Of a stretch of 64,000 nucleotides of DNA, positions 20,984 through 31,461 are shown in pieces. Below the pieces are notes generated by a model. It was not told the origin of the DNA. It saw only the letters and a list, made by a program, of their open reading frames with translations, and searched no databases. The stretch's first letter is position 1. Each line of letters starts with the position of its first letter. This stretch comes from Blochmannia endosymbiont of Camponotus (Colobopsis) obliquus (GTDB taxonomy: Bacteria; Pseudomonadota; Gammaproteobacteria; Enterobacterales; Enterobacteriaceae). A program made the translations under genes and the position numbers. Where the stretch lies: positions 372,001 through 436,000 of the forward strand of contig NZ_CP010049.1 of assembly GCF_000973545.1 (NCBI RefSeq), read 5' to 3'.

Positions 20984-22756
20984 GTGAATTTATTAGTGAA
21001 AGAATTTACTTCTGTTGTTATCGGATCTGGGGGAGCGGGTATGCGAGTTGCATTACAGATTTCTCAGACAGGTGGGTCTTGTGCCTTAATTTCTAAAGTA
21101 TTTCCAACACGTTCTCATACGGTATCAGCTCAAGGTGGTATTACAGTAGCTTTGGGTAATTGCCATGAAGATTGTTGGGAATGGCATATGTATGATACAG
21201 TAAAAGGATCTGATTATATAGGTGATCAACACGCTATTGAGTACATGTGTAAAAATGGACCAAAAGCAATATTAGAATTAGAGCATATGGGTATGCCATT
21301 TTCACGTTTAAACAATGGTCGTATTTATCAGCGCCCGTTTGGTGGTCAATCAATTAATTATGGAAGTGAACAAGCTTCACGTACTGCTGCAGCTGCAGAT
21401 CGTACAGGTCATGCTCTGTTGCATACGTTATATCAACAAAACTTAAAAAACAACACTACTATTTTTTCTGAATGGTATGCTATTGATTTGGTGAAAAATC
21501 AAGATGGTAGGATAGTTGGTTGTATTGCTTTATGTATTGAAAGTGGAGAATTGATTTATTTTAAAACACAGTTCACTGTTCTTGCTACTGGTGGAGCGGG
21601 TCGAATATACAAATCTACTACTAATGCTTATATTAACACTGGAGATGGAATAGGAATGGCAGTACGTGCGGGCATACCTGTACAAGATATGGAAATGTGG
21701 CAATTTCATCCTACAGGTATTGCTGGTGTTGGTATTTTAGTTACTGAAGGATGTCGTGGTGAAGGTGGCTATTTATTAAATAAATATGGTGAAAGATTTA
21801 TGGAACGTTATGCTCCTAATGTTAAAGATTTAGCAAGCAGAGATATCATTTCTCGTTCGATCATGATTGAAATTTTAGAAGGTAGAGGGTGTGATGAAAA
21901 TATTTATGGCCCACATGTCAAACTGAAATTGGATCATTTAGGTAAAAAAATTTTAAATTTAAGATTACCAGGTATTTTAGAATTAGTTCGTACCTTTGCT
22001 CATATAGATCCAATGAAGGAAGCTATTCCAGTAACTCCTACTTGTCATTATATGATGGGTGGTATTCCTACCACCGTCCATGGAGAGGTAATTACTTTAA
22101 ACAAGCAAGGAGAAGAAATAATTGTTCCGGGTTTGTTTGCAGTAGGTGAAAATGCATGTGTGTCAGTTCATGGAGCTAATCGATTGGGAGGTAATTCTTT
22201 ATTAGATCTTATAGTCTTTGGTAGATCTGTAGGTATGTACTTACAAAAATTACTACAAGAAAAACAATTTGTAGAACTTCAGGTAAGTAATTATGATATT
22301 GAAGCATCTTTAAATAGATATATACGTTGGAATAGGAATAATTCTGGTGAGAATCCTGTTGAAATTCGTACGGCATTACAGATTTGTATGCAAGATAACT
22401 TTTCAGTATTTAGGGAAGAAAAAAAAATGATTAAAGGATTAAAAGAAATAGAAGAAATTCGTGAACGATCTTTGTATGCAAAATTAAGTGATCATTCCAA
22501 CAAATTTAATACACAACGAATAGAATGTTTAGAGTTAGATAATATGATAGAAACGGCGTACACTACGGCTTTAGCTGCTAATTTTAGAAAAGAAAGTCGT
22601 GGGGCTCATAGTCGTCAAGATTTTCCTGCGCGAGATGATGAAAATTGGCTTTGTCACACATTGTATTTACCTCAAACTAATACCATGGTGCGTCGTAATA
22701 TAAATAATAAAGTAGAATCGTGTCAGGTTTTTTTACCAAAACAACGAATTTATTAA
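20984..22756 (+). CDS. sdhA: succinate dehydrogenase flavoprotein subunit
   Basis: Catalytic subunit oxidising succinate to fumarate, with covalent FAD. The start is placed at GTG 20984, 2 bases after the sdhD stop, because MNLLVKEF then aligns with E. coli MKLPVREF and His45 in SHTVSAQGG falls exactly at the FAD-linked position; an upstream GTG at 20969 overlaps sdhD and looks spurious. The 590 residues compare with 588. The substrate-site segments QFHPTGI and [11 protein letters not shown] are conserved. It needs FAD, although the ribE copy in this window is dead. Confidence 0.96.
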   Translation: MNLLVKEFTSVVIGSGGAGMRVALQISQTGGSCALISKVFPTRSHTVSAQGGITVALGNCHEDCWEWHMYDTVKGSDYIGDQHAIEYMCKNGPKAILELEHMGMPFSRLNNGRIYQRPFGGQSINYGSEQASRTAAAADRTGHALLHTLYQQNLKNNTTIFSEWYAIDLVKNQDGRIVGCIALCIESGELIYFKTQFTVLATGGAGRIYKSTTNAYINTGDGIGMAVRAGIPVQDMEMWQFHPTGIAGVGILVTEGCRGEGGYLLNKYGERFMERYAPNVKDLASRDIISRSIMIEILEGRGCDENIYGPHVKLKLDHLGKKILNLRLPGILELVRTFAHIDPMKEAIPVTPTCHYMMGGIPTTVHGEVITLNKQGEEIIVPGLFAVGENACVSVHGANRLGGNSLLDLIVFGRSVGMYLQKLLQEKQFVELQVSNYDIEASLNRYIRWNRNNSGENPVEIRTALQICMQDNFSVFREEKKMIKGLKEIEEIRERSLYAKLSDHSNKFNTQRIECLELDNMIETAYTTALAANFRKESRGAHSRQDFPARDDENWLCHTLYLPQTNTMVRRNINNKVESCQVFLPKQRIY

Positions 22757-22803
22757 TTCGTGTTATTAATATGTTAATATCAACTACATAAAAAATTTAA
22801 AAT

Positions 22804-23526
22804 ATGAATATAAAACTTTTTATTTATCGTTATAATTCAGATGTTGATAATAAGCCTTACATGCAAGAATGTATTCTGCCTATACAAGAAAAACATGATT
22901 TAATGTTGTTAGACGTTCTAATTAAATTAAAGGAACTTGATCCTACTTTAACTTTTCGTCGTTCCTGTCGAGAGGGGGTATGTGGTTCAGATGGAATGAA
23001 TATAAATGGTAAAAATGGATTAGCTTGTATTACACCAATTTCAATTTTATGTAAAAATAGTCGCACGATAACAATTCGTCCTTTACCTGGTCTTCCTGTT
23101 GTTCGTGATCTTGTGGTAGATATGAATCAATTTTATAAACAATATGAAAAAATTAAACCATTTTTAATTCGTCACAATGATTCTTGCCAGTCATTAAAAG
23201 AGTATTATCAATCGCCTGATGATCGAGATAAGTTGGATGGATTGTATGAATGTATACTTTGCGCTTGTTGTTCTACTGCTTGTCCCTCTTTTTGGTGGCA
23301 TCCGACTAGATTTATTGGTCCTGCTGGATTGTTAACTTCATATCGTTTTTTGGTTGATAGTCGTGATACTGATCAACAAACAAGATTAAGTAATTTAAAT
23401 GATTCTTTTAGCGTATTCCGTTGTCATAATATAATGAATTGTGTTAGTGTATGCCCTAAAAAGCTTAATCCAACTAAGGCTATTAATCATATTAAACGTA
23501 TGTTATTAATAAAACACATTAGTTAA
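22804..23526 (+). CDS. sdhB: succinate dehydrogenase iron-sulfur subunit
   Basis: Carries the three Fe-S clusters passing electrons from FAD to quinone. It has 240 residues against 238 in E. coli. The [2Fe-2S] ligands are Cys55, Cys60, Asp63 and Cys75. The CILCACCSTACP and CHNIMNCVSVCPK motifs supply the [4Fe-4S] and [3Fe-4S] ligands. Clusters probably come from the Suf machinery at 54-59.7 kb. Last gene of sdhCDAB, 47 bases after sdhA. Confidence 0.97.
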   Translation: MNIKLFIYRYNSDVDNKPYMQECILPIQEKHDLMLLDVLIKLKELDPTLTFRRSCREGVCGSDGMNINGKNGLACITPISILCKNSRTITIRPLPGLPVVRDLVVDMNQFYKQYEKIKPFLIRHNDSCQSLKEYYQSPDDRDKLDGLYECILCACCSTACPSFWWHPTRFIGPAGLLTSYRFLVDSRDTDQQTRLSNLNDSFSVFRCHNIMNCVSVCPKKLNPTKAINHIKRMLLIKHIS

Positions 23527-23709
23527 CGTATTGTTCCATGTTGTTATTTATTTTATTTTTGTTATGGTTTATTTTATTAGGATGTGATCATAAAGTGAAA
23601 GTATTGGAGATTATAGATTATTATTATTGTTAATAATGATTGATTTTTGAAAAGATAAATGATCCTAAAGATTTTTTTTAATAATTTTAATTCACAAGGA
23701 TTCATAAGT

Positions 23710-26502
23710 ATGCATAATAATGCGATGAAAGATTGGGTAAATTCTTCTTATTTGTCAAGTTCAAATCGGATATATATAGAAAAACTTTATAACCATTTTT
23801 TAATGGATCCTGATTCTGTAAATCAGGATTGGAGATTAAAATTCAAATATTTATCAGATACAGATATTAAATCTAAAAAGACATCACATGTATTAAATGA
23901 TTGTTCTTTTTTTAATCAAAATTCGGCATCAAATTATACAGAAAGAAAAATATTAAACATGATTGATGATTTTCGTTTATATGGGCATCAACATGCTAAA
24001 TTAGATCCATTAGGTTTGTGGACAAGAAAAAATATAAAAAATTTGCATTTAAGGAATTATGGATTTGTTGATTCAGATTTGCAAAAAATTTTTGATATTG
24101 ATTGTTTTTCTGTTTCTTATAATAATATTAAACTAGTTGATTTGTATAATTTTCTCAAGAAAGCTTATTGCGGTTCTATAGGTTTTGAATATATGCATAT
24201 CACTAATAATAACGAAATTTATTGGATTCAACAACAAGTAGAATCAATAAATAGCATAGATTTTTACACTGTAAATAAAAGAAGATTACTTTACGAATTG
24301 ATAGCTGCTGAAAGTATCGAACGCTATTTGGGAATGAAATTTCCAGCGGCTAAGCGATTTTCGTTGGAAGGCAGTGATGTTCTTATTCCAATGTTAAAGG
24401 AAATAATACGACAAGCCGCAACAAATTATGGTATAAAAGAAATAGTTATGGGTATGGCTCATCGTGGTCGTTTAAATGTATTGACTAATGTTTTTGGTAA
24501 AAGCTTGCAACAATTATTTGATGAATTTGCTAATAAAAATATTTGTGAAGATTATGGTAGTGGCGATGTAAAATATCATATGGGTTTAACTTCAGATATA
24601 AAAATTGAAGATAATTTGATACATTTATCGTTAATGTATAATCCTTCTCATCTTGAGATTATTAATCCAGTTGTAATGGGGTCAGTACGTGCACGTATCG
24701 ATGAAGAAATAAAATGCAGTAATATGATTTTACCAATTACTTTACACGGTGATGCTTCAATTAGTGGACAAGGTGTAGTACAAGAAACATTTAATATGTC
24801 GAAGGTTAGAGGTTATGATGTAGGTGGTAGTATACGTATTGTTGTTAATAATCAAATAGGTTTTACAACTTCAAATATTACAGATATTCGTTCTACTGAG
24901 TACTGTACCGATATTGCTAAAATGATAAATGCACCTATTTTTCATGTTAATGCTGATGATCCTGAAGCAGTTATTTTTGTATCTAGTCTTGCGCTAAAAT
25001 TTCGTAATCTTTTTAAACGAGACATAATAATTGATTTAGTAAGTTATCGTCGTCATGGTCATAATGAAGCTGATGAACCTAGCGCTACTCAGCCTATAAT
25101 GTATAAAAAAATTAATCAACATCCAAGTGTTTGTCAGATTTATTCTAGTCAATTGGAATATAATGATATTATAAAGGCTAGTGACACTAAAGAAATGTTT
25201 GATAAATTAAAAAATAAGTTAGATATAGGTTCTTGTTTAGTGCAAGAATGTAAAACTGCATATGATAGTTTTTTGGTATTACAGGATAAAAAAACAAATA
25301 AATTTATATATGCAAATTATCCTGAAAAAGATGATATTAATTATTTGCAAGAATTAGCATGTAAAATTAATAGTATACCTTCTAATATAAATATGCATCC
25401 AAGAGTTGCCAAGATTTATTCCGATCGATATGACATGGCGCAAGGGAAAAAGAATTTTGATTGGGGTGCAGCAGAGACTTTAGCTTGCGCTACTCTTTTG
25501 GATAAAGGAATATCTATTCGTTTATCAGGTGAAGATTCTTCCAGAGGAACTTTCTTTCATCGCCATGCTGTAATACATGCTCAACAAGACGACTCAATTT
25601 ATATTCCTTTACAGAATATCTCTGAGAATCAAGGAATGTATTACATTTGGGATTCAGTCTTATCTGAAGAAGCAGCTTTAGCATTTGAGTATGGTTATGC
25701 TAATAAATCTAAAAATACTTTAGTAATTTGGGAAGCGCAATTTGGTGATTTTTCTAATGGAGCTCAAATTGTAATTGATCAGTTTATAAGTTCTGGAGAG
25801 CAAAAATGGGGACAAGTTTGTAATTTAGTAATGTTATTACCTCATGGTTATGAAGGACAGGGTCCAGAGCACTCTTCTGCTCGTCTTGAACGTTATCTTC
25901 AATTATGTGCTGAAAATAATATACAAGTTTGCGTTCCATCTACAGCTGCTCAGTTGTACCATTTATTAAGAAGACAGATAATTTGCAATGTATGTAAACC
26001 ATTAATTATAATGTCTCCTAAATCTTTATTACGTCATCCTATAGCATCTTCTTCAATCAAAGAGATAGCATGCAGTACATTTAAAACAATTATTAAAGAA
26101 TTGGATAGTAATGTCATGAATCATGATGTTATTCAAACAATAATATGTACGGGTAAAGTTTATTATGATTTATTAAATAAACGTTGTCAAAATAAGCAAT
26201 ATAATGTAGCGATAATAAGAATTGAACAATTATATCCATTTCCTTTAGAAGAATTAAAAAATATTTTACTTCATTTTTCTCGCACAAAAAAAATTGTATG
26301 GTGTCAAGAAGAACCAGAAAATCAAGGTGCATGGTATTACTGTCAACATTATCTTCACAAAATCATTTCTGGAAGTAAAAATATTTTATTAAATTATATA
26401 GGTCGCCCGGCTTCTGCTGCTACGGCGGTAGGATTTTCTTCTATACATCAAAGGCAACAAAAAAAAATTATTGATGAAGCTTTAAATATTGATACATTGT
26501 AG
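23710..26502 (+). CDS. sucA: 2-oxoglutarate dehydrogenase E1
   Basis: Thiamine-dependent decarboxylase component. The start is set at ATG 23710, with an AAGGA ribosome site at 23696-23700, giving 930 residues (E. coli 933) beginning MHNNAMKDWVNSSYLS, like E. coli; an upstream start at 23659 adds 17 unmatched residues. MAHRGRLNVL, GDASISGQGVVQE and RYHGHNEADEP-like segments (RRHGHNEADEP here) mark the active site and thiamine region. It lies 183 bases after sdhB and 26 before sucB. Its E2 partner here lacks the usual subunit-binding domain. Confidence 0.96.
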   Translation: MHNNAMKDWVNSSYLSSSNRIYIEKLYNHFLMDPDSVNQDWRLKFKYLSDTDIKSKKTSHVLNDCSFFNQNSASNYTERKILNMIDDFRLYGHQHAKLDPLGLWTRKNIKNLHLRNYGFVDSDLQKIFDIDCFSVSYNNIKLVDLYNFLKKAYCGSIGFEYMHITNNNEIYWIQQQVESINSIDFYTVNKRRLLYELIAAESIERYLGMKFPAAKRFSLEGSDVLIPMLKEIIRQAATNYGIKEIVMGMAHRGRLNVLTNVFGKSLQQLFDEFANKNICEDYGSGDVKYHMGLTSDIKIEDNLIHLSLMYNPSHLEIINPVVMGSVRARIDEEIKCSNMILPITLHGDASISGQGVVQETFNMSKVRGYDVGGSIRIVVNNQIGFTTSNITDIRSTEYCTDIAKMINAPIFHVNADDPEAVIFVSSLALKFRNLFKRDIIIDLVSYRRHGHNEADEPSATQPIMYKKINQHPSVCQIYSSQLEYNDIIKASDTKEMFDKLKNKLDIGSCLVQECKTAYDSFLVLQDKKTNKFIYANYPEKDDINYLQELACKINSIPSNINMHPRVAKIYSDRYDMAQGKKNFDWGAAETLACATLLDKGISIRLSGEDSSRGTFFHRHAVIHAQQDDSIYIPLQNISENQGMYYIWDSVLSEEAALAFEYGYANKSKNTLVIWEAQFGDFSNGAQIVIDQFISSGEQKWGQVCNLVMLLPHGYEGQGPEHSSARLERYLQLCAENNIQVCVPSTAAQLYHLLRRQIICNVCKPLIIMSPKSLLRHPIASSSIKEIACSTFKTIIKELDSNVMNHDVIQTIICTGKVYYDLLNKRCQNKQYNVAIIRIEQLYPFPLEELKNILLHFSRTKKIVWCQEEPENQGAWYYCQHYLHKIISGSKNILLNYIGRPASAATAVGFSSIHQRQQKKIIDEALNIDTL

Positions 26503-26528
26503 ATTAATGCGTTATATAAGGTATAAAA

Positions 26529-27716
26529 ATGAGTGACATAAATATTCTAGTTCCAGATTTGCCTGAATCTGTTGCAGATGCGACAGTAGCAGTATGGCAC
26601 AAAAAAATAGGTGATCATGTTAAGCAAAATGATATATTGGTTGAAATTGAAACTGATAAAATAATGTTAGAAATACCAGCACAACATACAGGAATATTAA
26701 AAGAAATATTAGAAAAAGAGGGATCAATTGTCACATCAAAACAACTTTTAGGACGTTTATTATGCAAAAAAATTCATGATGATATGGAAAAAGATATTGT
26801 TAATATTCATCATGATCAAGAGATTCAAACATCATCTCAACTATCTTCTCGTAGCATACAAGAAGAATCTGATAATGATATTTCAGGTTTTGCAATAGTT
26901 AAAGAATCATCTGATAACAAAGATTTATTTGATCAGTCATTTAACAATAATCAGATGCATCACAATATTGCTCAGCAAAAATCTGTTAGCAAAAAAAATG
27001 ACTTTTTCGTAAAAGGTCGTGATGAAACTCGTGTACCTATGACTCGTTTACGTAAAAAAATAGCTGAAAGATTAGTCAACGTAAAACAAAACACAGCTAT
27101 GTTGACTACATTTAATGAAGTTGATATGACATCGATAATGAATTTACGTACAAAATACGCTAAAATTTTTGAACAACGACATGGTGTAAGGCTTGGGTTT
27201 ATGTCTTTTTTTGTAAAAGCAGTTTTTGAAGCATTGAAGTTGTTTCCTGAAATTAATGCGTCCATTGATGGTGAAGAGATAGTTTATTATAATTATTTTG
27301 ATATTAGTATTGCAGTTTCTACAGATCGTGGATTAGTTACACCGGTATTAAGAAATGTTGATAACATGAGTATAGTAGATATTGAAAAACAAATAAAATG
27401 TATGTCAATGAAGGGTCGTGATGGTAAATTAAAAGTTGAGGAATTAGATGGTGGCAATTTTACTATTACTAATGGTGGTATTTTTGGATCATTAATGTCA
27501 ACTCCTATTATAAATCCACCACAAAGTGCAATTTTAGGCATGCATGCTATTAAAGAGCGTCCTGTGGTAATTGATCAACAAATAGTTATTTTGCCAATGA
27601 TGTATTTAGCACTCTCTTATGACCATCGTTTAATTGACGGTAAAGATTCTATTAGTTGTTTAATTACAATTAAAGATATGTTGGAAGATCCTATACGTTT
27701 TTTATTAGAAATCTAG
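26529..27716 (+). CDS. sucB: 2-oxoglutarate dehydrogenase E2 lacking a recognisable subunit-binding domain
   Basis: Dihydrolipoyl succinyltransferase core, 395 residues against 405 in E. coli. The lipoyl domain (1-78) is intact with the lipoylated Lys44 in ETDK. The catalytic domain begins near 168 ([15 protein letters not shown]) and ends with DHRLIDG. The segment between, about 80-167, is polar and Asn/Ser/Gln-rich and lacks the peripheral subunit-binding domain: the SPAxRRLLxE and GTGxxGR motifs expected near 116-155 are gone, replaced by a stretch around [19 protein letters not shown]3 docking may be weak or use other contacts. Lipoate may come from LplA encoded at 52.6 kb. Confidence 0.95.
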   Translation: MSDINILVPDLPESVADATVAVWHKKIGDHVKQNDILVEIETDKIMLEIPAQHTGILKEILEKEGSIVTSKQLLGRLLCKKIHDDMEKDIVNIHHDQEIQTSSQLSSRSIQEESDNDISGFAIVKESSDNKDLFDQSFNNNQMHHNIAQQKSVSKKNDFFVKGRDETRVPMTRLRKKIAERLVNVKQNTAMLTTFNEVDMTSIMNLRTKYAKIFEQRHGVRLGFMSFFVKAVFEALKLFPEINASIDGEEIVYYNYFDISIAVSTDRGLVTPVLRNVDNMSIVDIEKQIKCMSMKGRDGKLKVEELDGGNFTITNGGIFGSLMSTPIINPPQSAILGMHAIKERPVVIDQQIVILPMMYLALSYDHRLIDGKDSISCLITIKDMLEDPIRFLLEI

Positions 27717-27805
27717 TTAGTATTAAAATAAAAATATATTAATTTTAAATTTTTAAATAGTAAGGAAGTGTGTTTATATAAATTTATTGGAATAAAAATA
27801 AAATT

Positions 27806-28966
27806 ATGAATTTACATGAATATCAAGCAAAACAATTATTTGTTCAATACGACTTACCTATCCCCAAAGGAGTGGTTTGTAGTACATTTTATGATGTAGA
27901 AAGATATTTTTTAAATGCTGGCTATGGGCCATGGGTTTTAAAATGTCAAATATATGCAGGAGGGAGAGGAAAGCAAGGAGGAGTGCAAATAGTATCTTCA
28001 AAAAAAGAAGCATTAACTTTTGCAAAGCACTGGTTAGGTAATCGCTTAGTTACTCATCAAACAGATGTTATTGGGCAACCAGTTGATAAAATTTTAATAG
28101 AAAATTATATAAATGTTAAAAAAGAATTATATTTTGGAATAGTGATTGATAGAAATAAATCCCGTGTAATGTGCGTTGTTTCTATTGCAGGTGGTGTAGA
28201 TATAGAAAAAATAACAAAAACATCACCACATTTATTGCATCAAGTCACACTACATCCATTAATCGGAGGACAATTATATCAAGGACGTGTATTAGGATAT
28301 AAATTAGGATTAAATGTTACTCAAGTTAATCAATTTAGTAAAATATTCATGAGTAGTGCATCAATGTTTTACGATAATGATTTGTTATTAGCAGAAATTA
28401 ATCCATTGGTCATTGATACTGATGATAATTTAATTTGTTTAGATGGGAAAATAAATGTCGATAATAATGCATGTTTTAGACAAACAAAATTATTTAAGAT
28501 GTATGATGATACTCAAGAAGATACAAGAGAAGTATATGCCAAAAAATTAGGTTTAAGTTATGTGTCGTTAAAAGGTAATATTGGTTGTATGGTTAATGGA
28601 GCAGGTCTTGCAATGGCCACAATGGATATAGTAAAATTTTACGGTGGAGAAGTAGCTAATTTTCTAGATGTGGGTGGAAATGTTACTAAAGGTAATTTAA
28701 TAAAAGCTCTTGAAATTATTTTATTTGATCAAAAGGTAAAATCTGTATTAATTAATATTTTCGGCGGTATTGTATGTTGCGATTTGGTCGCTGAAAGTAT
28801 TATTGAAACTATAATAAGTAATTCGGTTACGACCCCCATCGTAGTAAGGTTAGAAGGTAATAATGCAAAATTTGGTTATAACCGCCTAATTAATAGTCGT
28901 TTGAATATTAATATAGCTAATACTTTAATAGACGCTATTCAACAGATAATTACAATAACTAAATAA
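27806..28966 (+). CDS. sucC: succinyl-CoA synthetase beta subunit
   Basis: With SucD makes ATP or GTP while splitting succinyl-CoA. It has 386 residues against 388 in E. coli. The N-terminal MNLHEYQAKQLF and the ATP-grasp segment YAGGRGKQGGVQ are conserved, and the C-terminal NIFGGIVCCDLVA region is present. It lies 89 bases after sucB and 17 before sucD. This step is the window's only visible substrate-level phosphorylation of the half TCA cycle. Confidence 0.97.
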   Translation: MNLHEYQAKQLFVQYDLPIPKGVVCSTFYDVERYFLNAGYGPWVLKCQIYAGGRGKQGGVQIVSSKKEALTFAKHWLGNRLVTHQTDVIGQPVDKILIENYINVKKELYFGIVIDRNKSRVMCVVSIAGGVDIEKITKTSPHLLHQVTLHPLIGGQLYQGRVLGYKLGLNVTQVNQFSKIFMSSASMFYDNDLLLAEINPLVIDTDDNLICLDGKINVDNNACFRQTKLFKMYDDTQEDTREVYAKKLGLSYVSLKGNIGCMVNGAGLAMATMDIVKFYGGEVANFLDVGGNVTKGNLIKALEIILFDQKVKSVLINIFGGIVCCDLVAESIIETIISNSVTTPIVVRLEGNNAKFGYNRLINSRLNINIANTLIDAIQQIITITK

Positions 28967-28983
28967 AAATAATGAGGTAAATA

Positions 28984-29856
28984 ATGTCGATTTTAATCGA
29001 TAAAAATACAAGAGTAATTTGTCAGGGATTTACTGGTAAAAAAGGCACTTTTCATTCTCAACAGTCATTACAATATGGTACTAAAATAATTGGTGGCGTT
29101 ACACCAGGAAAAGGTGGAACAAAACATCTTGGATTGCCGGTGTTTAATACTGTCCATGAAGCTATCAATAATACTGGTGCTGATACATCCATTATTTATG
29201 TTCCAGCACCTTTTTGTAAAGATTCTATTTTAGAAGCAATTGATGCTGGTGTAAAATTAATTATTTGTATTACTGAAGGTATTCCAGTATTAGACATGAT
29301 AATTATTAAAGCTCAATTAGATCGAAACAATGTTCGTATGATTGGACCAAATTGTCCAGGTGTTATTACACCAAATGAAAGTAAACTTGGTATTATGCCA
29401 AGTTATATTCATCGTCAAGGTAATGTTGGTGTGGTATCTCGTTCTGGTACTTTAACTTATGAAGCAGTAAAACAAATTACTGATATTGGGTTGGGACAGT
29501 CTACTTGTGTTGGGATAGGTGGTGATCCAATACTTGGATCAGATTTCATTGATATTTTAAAATTATTTAATCAAGATGTGCAAACATCATCAATATTAAT
29601 GATTGGAGAAATTGGCGGTTCTTCTGAAGAAATGGCGGCAGATTATATTAAAAAATTTATTAATAAACCCGTTATTAGTTATATTGCAGGAATTAATTCT
29701 CCAAAAGGTAAATGTATGGGTCATGCTGGTGCAATTATTTCAGGCAATACAGGCGGTGATGCAAATAGTAAAATTTCATTACTTGCAACAGCAGGTGTAA
29801 AGATTGTATCTAATTTAATAGATATTGGTAAAACCGTGAATACTGTATATGCTTAA
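28984..29856 (+). CDS. sucD: succinyl-CoA synthetase alpha subunit
   Basis: CoA-binding subunit carrying the phosphorylated histidine, in the motif GHAGAIISG near residue 246. It has 290 residues against 289 in E. coli. The CoA-binding [12 protein letters not shown] block at the N-terminus and GPNCPGVI in the middle are conserved. A clear GAGGT ribosome site precedes the ATG. Last gene of sucABCD. Confidence 0.97.
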   Translation: MSILIDKNTRVICQGFTGKKGTFHSQQSLQYGTKIIGGVTPGKGGTKHLGLPVFNTVHEAINNTGADTSIIYVPAPFCKDSILEAIDAGVKLIICITEGIPVLDMIIIKAQLDRNNVRMIGPNCPGVITPNESKLGIMPSYIHRQGNVGVVSRSGTLTYEAVKQITDIGLGQSTCVGIGGDPILGSDFIDILKLFNQDVQTSSILMIGEIGGSSEEMAADYIKKFINKPVISYIAGINSPKGKCMGHAGAIISGNTGGDANSKISLLATAGVKIVSNLIDIGKTVNTVYA

Positions 29857-29874
29857 TTTTTGTTGGCTTATTTT

Positions 29875-29896
29875 GTTTGGATAATGTTTGGATAAT
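29875..29896. repeat. tandem duplication of an 11-mer
   Basis: GTTTGGATAAT occurs twice head to tail (29875-29885 and 29886-29896), 18 bases after the sucD stop. Probably a replication-slippage duplication in neutral DNA; about one such repeat could occur by chance in a window this AT-rich. Confidence 0.7.
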
Positions 29897-29994
29897 ATCA
29901 TATTTTAACTATAAATTGTTTAGACAGTGCTAACGTTGTATCATATCTTATAAATAGAACAAACAGAGCAGATACACGATAATAAACATATTTA

Positions 29995-30032
29995 TATTAT
30001 ATTTATACGTTATATAATGTATAAATATAATA
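29995..30032 (+). terminator. candidate terminator after sucABCD
   Basis: Perfect 14-base arms (29995-30008 and 30019-30032) around a 10-base loop, followed by a T-rich tract, 138 bases after sucD. The stem is nearly all A-T, so it would be weak, and roughly one inverted repeat of this size is expected by chance in 64 kb of such DNA. Position is the main support. Confidence 0.3.
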
Positions 30033-30270
30033 ATTTTTATGTTTTATTTTTATAATTTTCACTATTGAAAATGAATTTTGCATTTATTTTATTTTAGTGT
30101 AATTTAATCAGTTTTAATTAAATTTAAAATTATTTATTGTCATAATGTATTTTACTTTAACAAATGTAATATCTATTAATTAATGCAATTGGTTGTGATA
30201 TATATTACATATATAATAAATAATAAAATTGATTATGATTTTTATATTAGTGCTCATGGAGTGAGGTATT

Positions 30271-30999
30271 ATGATTGATGTGAATATTATATCTCTTTTT
30301 ATTAGAGTGAGTTTTTTAGCAAAATTAATTTTGCTATTATTAATTTTTTTTTCTATTATATCGTGGGCTATTATAATTCATCATATATTTGTTATTAAAT
30401 TAACAAATTATAAAATAAAAAAATTTAAAAAACTTTTTTGTTCTGGTATAGAATTCATTAAGCTTTATCAAGATCGTTTGAAGTATAGAAATACATTAAC
30501 TGGTTTAGAACGTATTTTTTGTTCTGGTTTTAGTGAATTTTCTCGTCTAGAACGTTTACAGAATGTTTCTGTAGAAAGAGTAATAAATGGTACTTCCCGT
30601 GTTATGTGCATTTCAATAAATTTAGAATTAGCAATATTGAATAATAATATTACTTTGCTTGGTACTATTGGTTCTATTAGTCCATATATCGGGTTGTTGG
30701 GAACAGTATGGGGACTAATACATTCTTTTAATAAATTAGGTAATGTTAAATATATTACTTTACAAGAAATAGCACCAGGTATTACTGAAGCATTACTTTC
30801 TACTGCTATTGGTTTGTTTGCTTCTATTCCTGCAGTCATTGCTTTTAATCATCTTAATTTTAGTATTGGCAAAATAGAAGAAATTTTTCATAATTTTATG
30901 GAAGAATTTATTGCAATTTTATACAGACAAGTGCTTGATAATTTTAGATTACACAACAAAAAAAATAGTAACAATGAATTACCACAAATTAAGATGTAG
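30271..30999 (+). CDS. tolQ: Tol-Pal system proton channel TolQ
   Basis: Inner-membrane protein of the MotA/TolQ/ExbB family that powers Tol-Pal outer-membrane constriction during division. It has 242 residues against 230 in E. coli. There is an N-terminal membrane helix around 15-40 and the conserved SISPYIGLLGTVWG and TEALLSTAIGLFASIPAV helices. A strong ribosome site precedes ATG 30271. Its 3' end overlaps the tolR start by 26 bases. First gene of tolQRAB-pal-cpoB. Confidence 0.96.
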   Translation: MIDVNIISLFIRVSFLAKLILLLLIFFSIISWAIIIHHIFVIKLTNYKIKKFKKLFCSGIEFIKLYQDRLKYRNTLTGLERIFCSGFSEFSRLERLQNVSVERVINGTSRVMCISINLELAILNNNITLLGTIGSISPYIGLLGTVWGLIHSFNKLGNVKYITLQEIAPGITEALLSTAIGLFASIPAVIAFNHLNFSIGKIEEIFHNFMEEFIAILYRQVLDNFRLHNKKNSNNELPQIKM

Positions 31000-31402
31000 A
31001 AAAGTAAAATCTGAAATTAATGTTGTACCATTTCTTGATATATTATTAATCTTAGTAATAATTTTAATGATTACATTTCCTATTATTATTCAAAATATTG
31101 ATATTGAACTGCCTAATAATACTAATACAATAACGTTGTTTACTTTAAATGATAATTCTTGTGTTATCGTCGAAGTATTAGGAATAGGACAATACAACTT
31201 AGTAGTAAATAACAATCGAAAAAAAAATGTGTCTTATGAACAAATATTGCGTGAAGTACGTGACAGAGTTAGCATAGATTCCAATACAACTTTTTTAATA
31301 GGTGGAAGTAAAAATGTGGTATATGCAGAAATTGTAAGTATGTTAAATTTATTACAAAAAGCCGGTATAAAATCTGTTGGCTTAATGACTAAAACTATTT
31401 GA
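30974..31402 (+). CDS. tolR: Tol-Pal system protein TolR
   Basis: Partner of TolQ with one membrane helix and a periplasmic domain. The start at ATG 30974 gives 142 residues, the E. coli length, and the conserved KSEINVVPFLDILL with its proton-path Asp sits just after it. An upstream in-frame start at 30911 would lie deep inside tolQ and is unlikely. The C-terminal KSVGLMTKTI matches the family end. It overlaps tolQ by 26 bases, suggesting translational coupling. Confidence 0.95.
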   Translation: MNYHKLRCRKVKSEINVVPFLDILLILVIILMITFPIIIQNIDIELPNNTNTITLFTLNDNSCVIVEVLGIGQYNLVVNNNRKKNVSYEQILREVRDRVSIDSNTTFLIGGSKNVVYAEIVSMLNLLQKAGIKSVGLMTKTI

Positions 31403-31461
31403 ATATAATTGTAGATAATTATACATAGCATTTGTTTATTAATATATAAATATTAAAAAAA

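Larger units (their letters stand above)
29857..30270. other. intergenic region between sucD and tolQ; cydAB and ybgC absent
   Basis: About 410 AT-rich bases. E. coli has cydAB, ybgT, ybgE and ybgC in this interval; none is recognisable. It contains an 11-base tandem duplication at 29875-29896, a 14-base inverted repeat at 29995-30032, and a strong GGAGTGAGG ribosome site for tolQ at 30258-30266. Confidence 0.6.
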
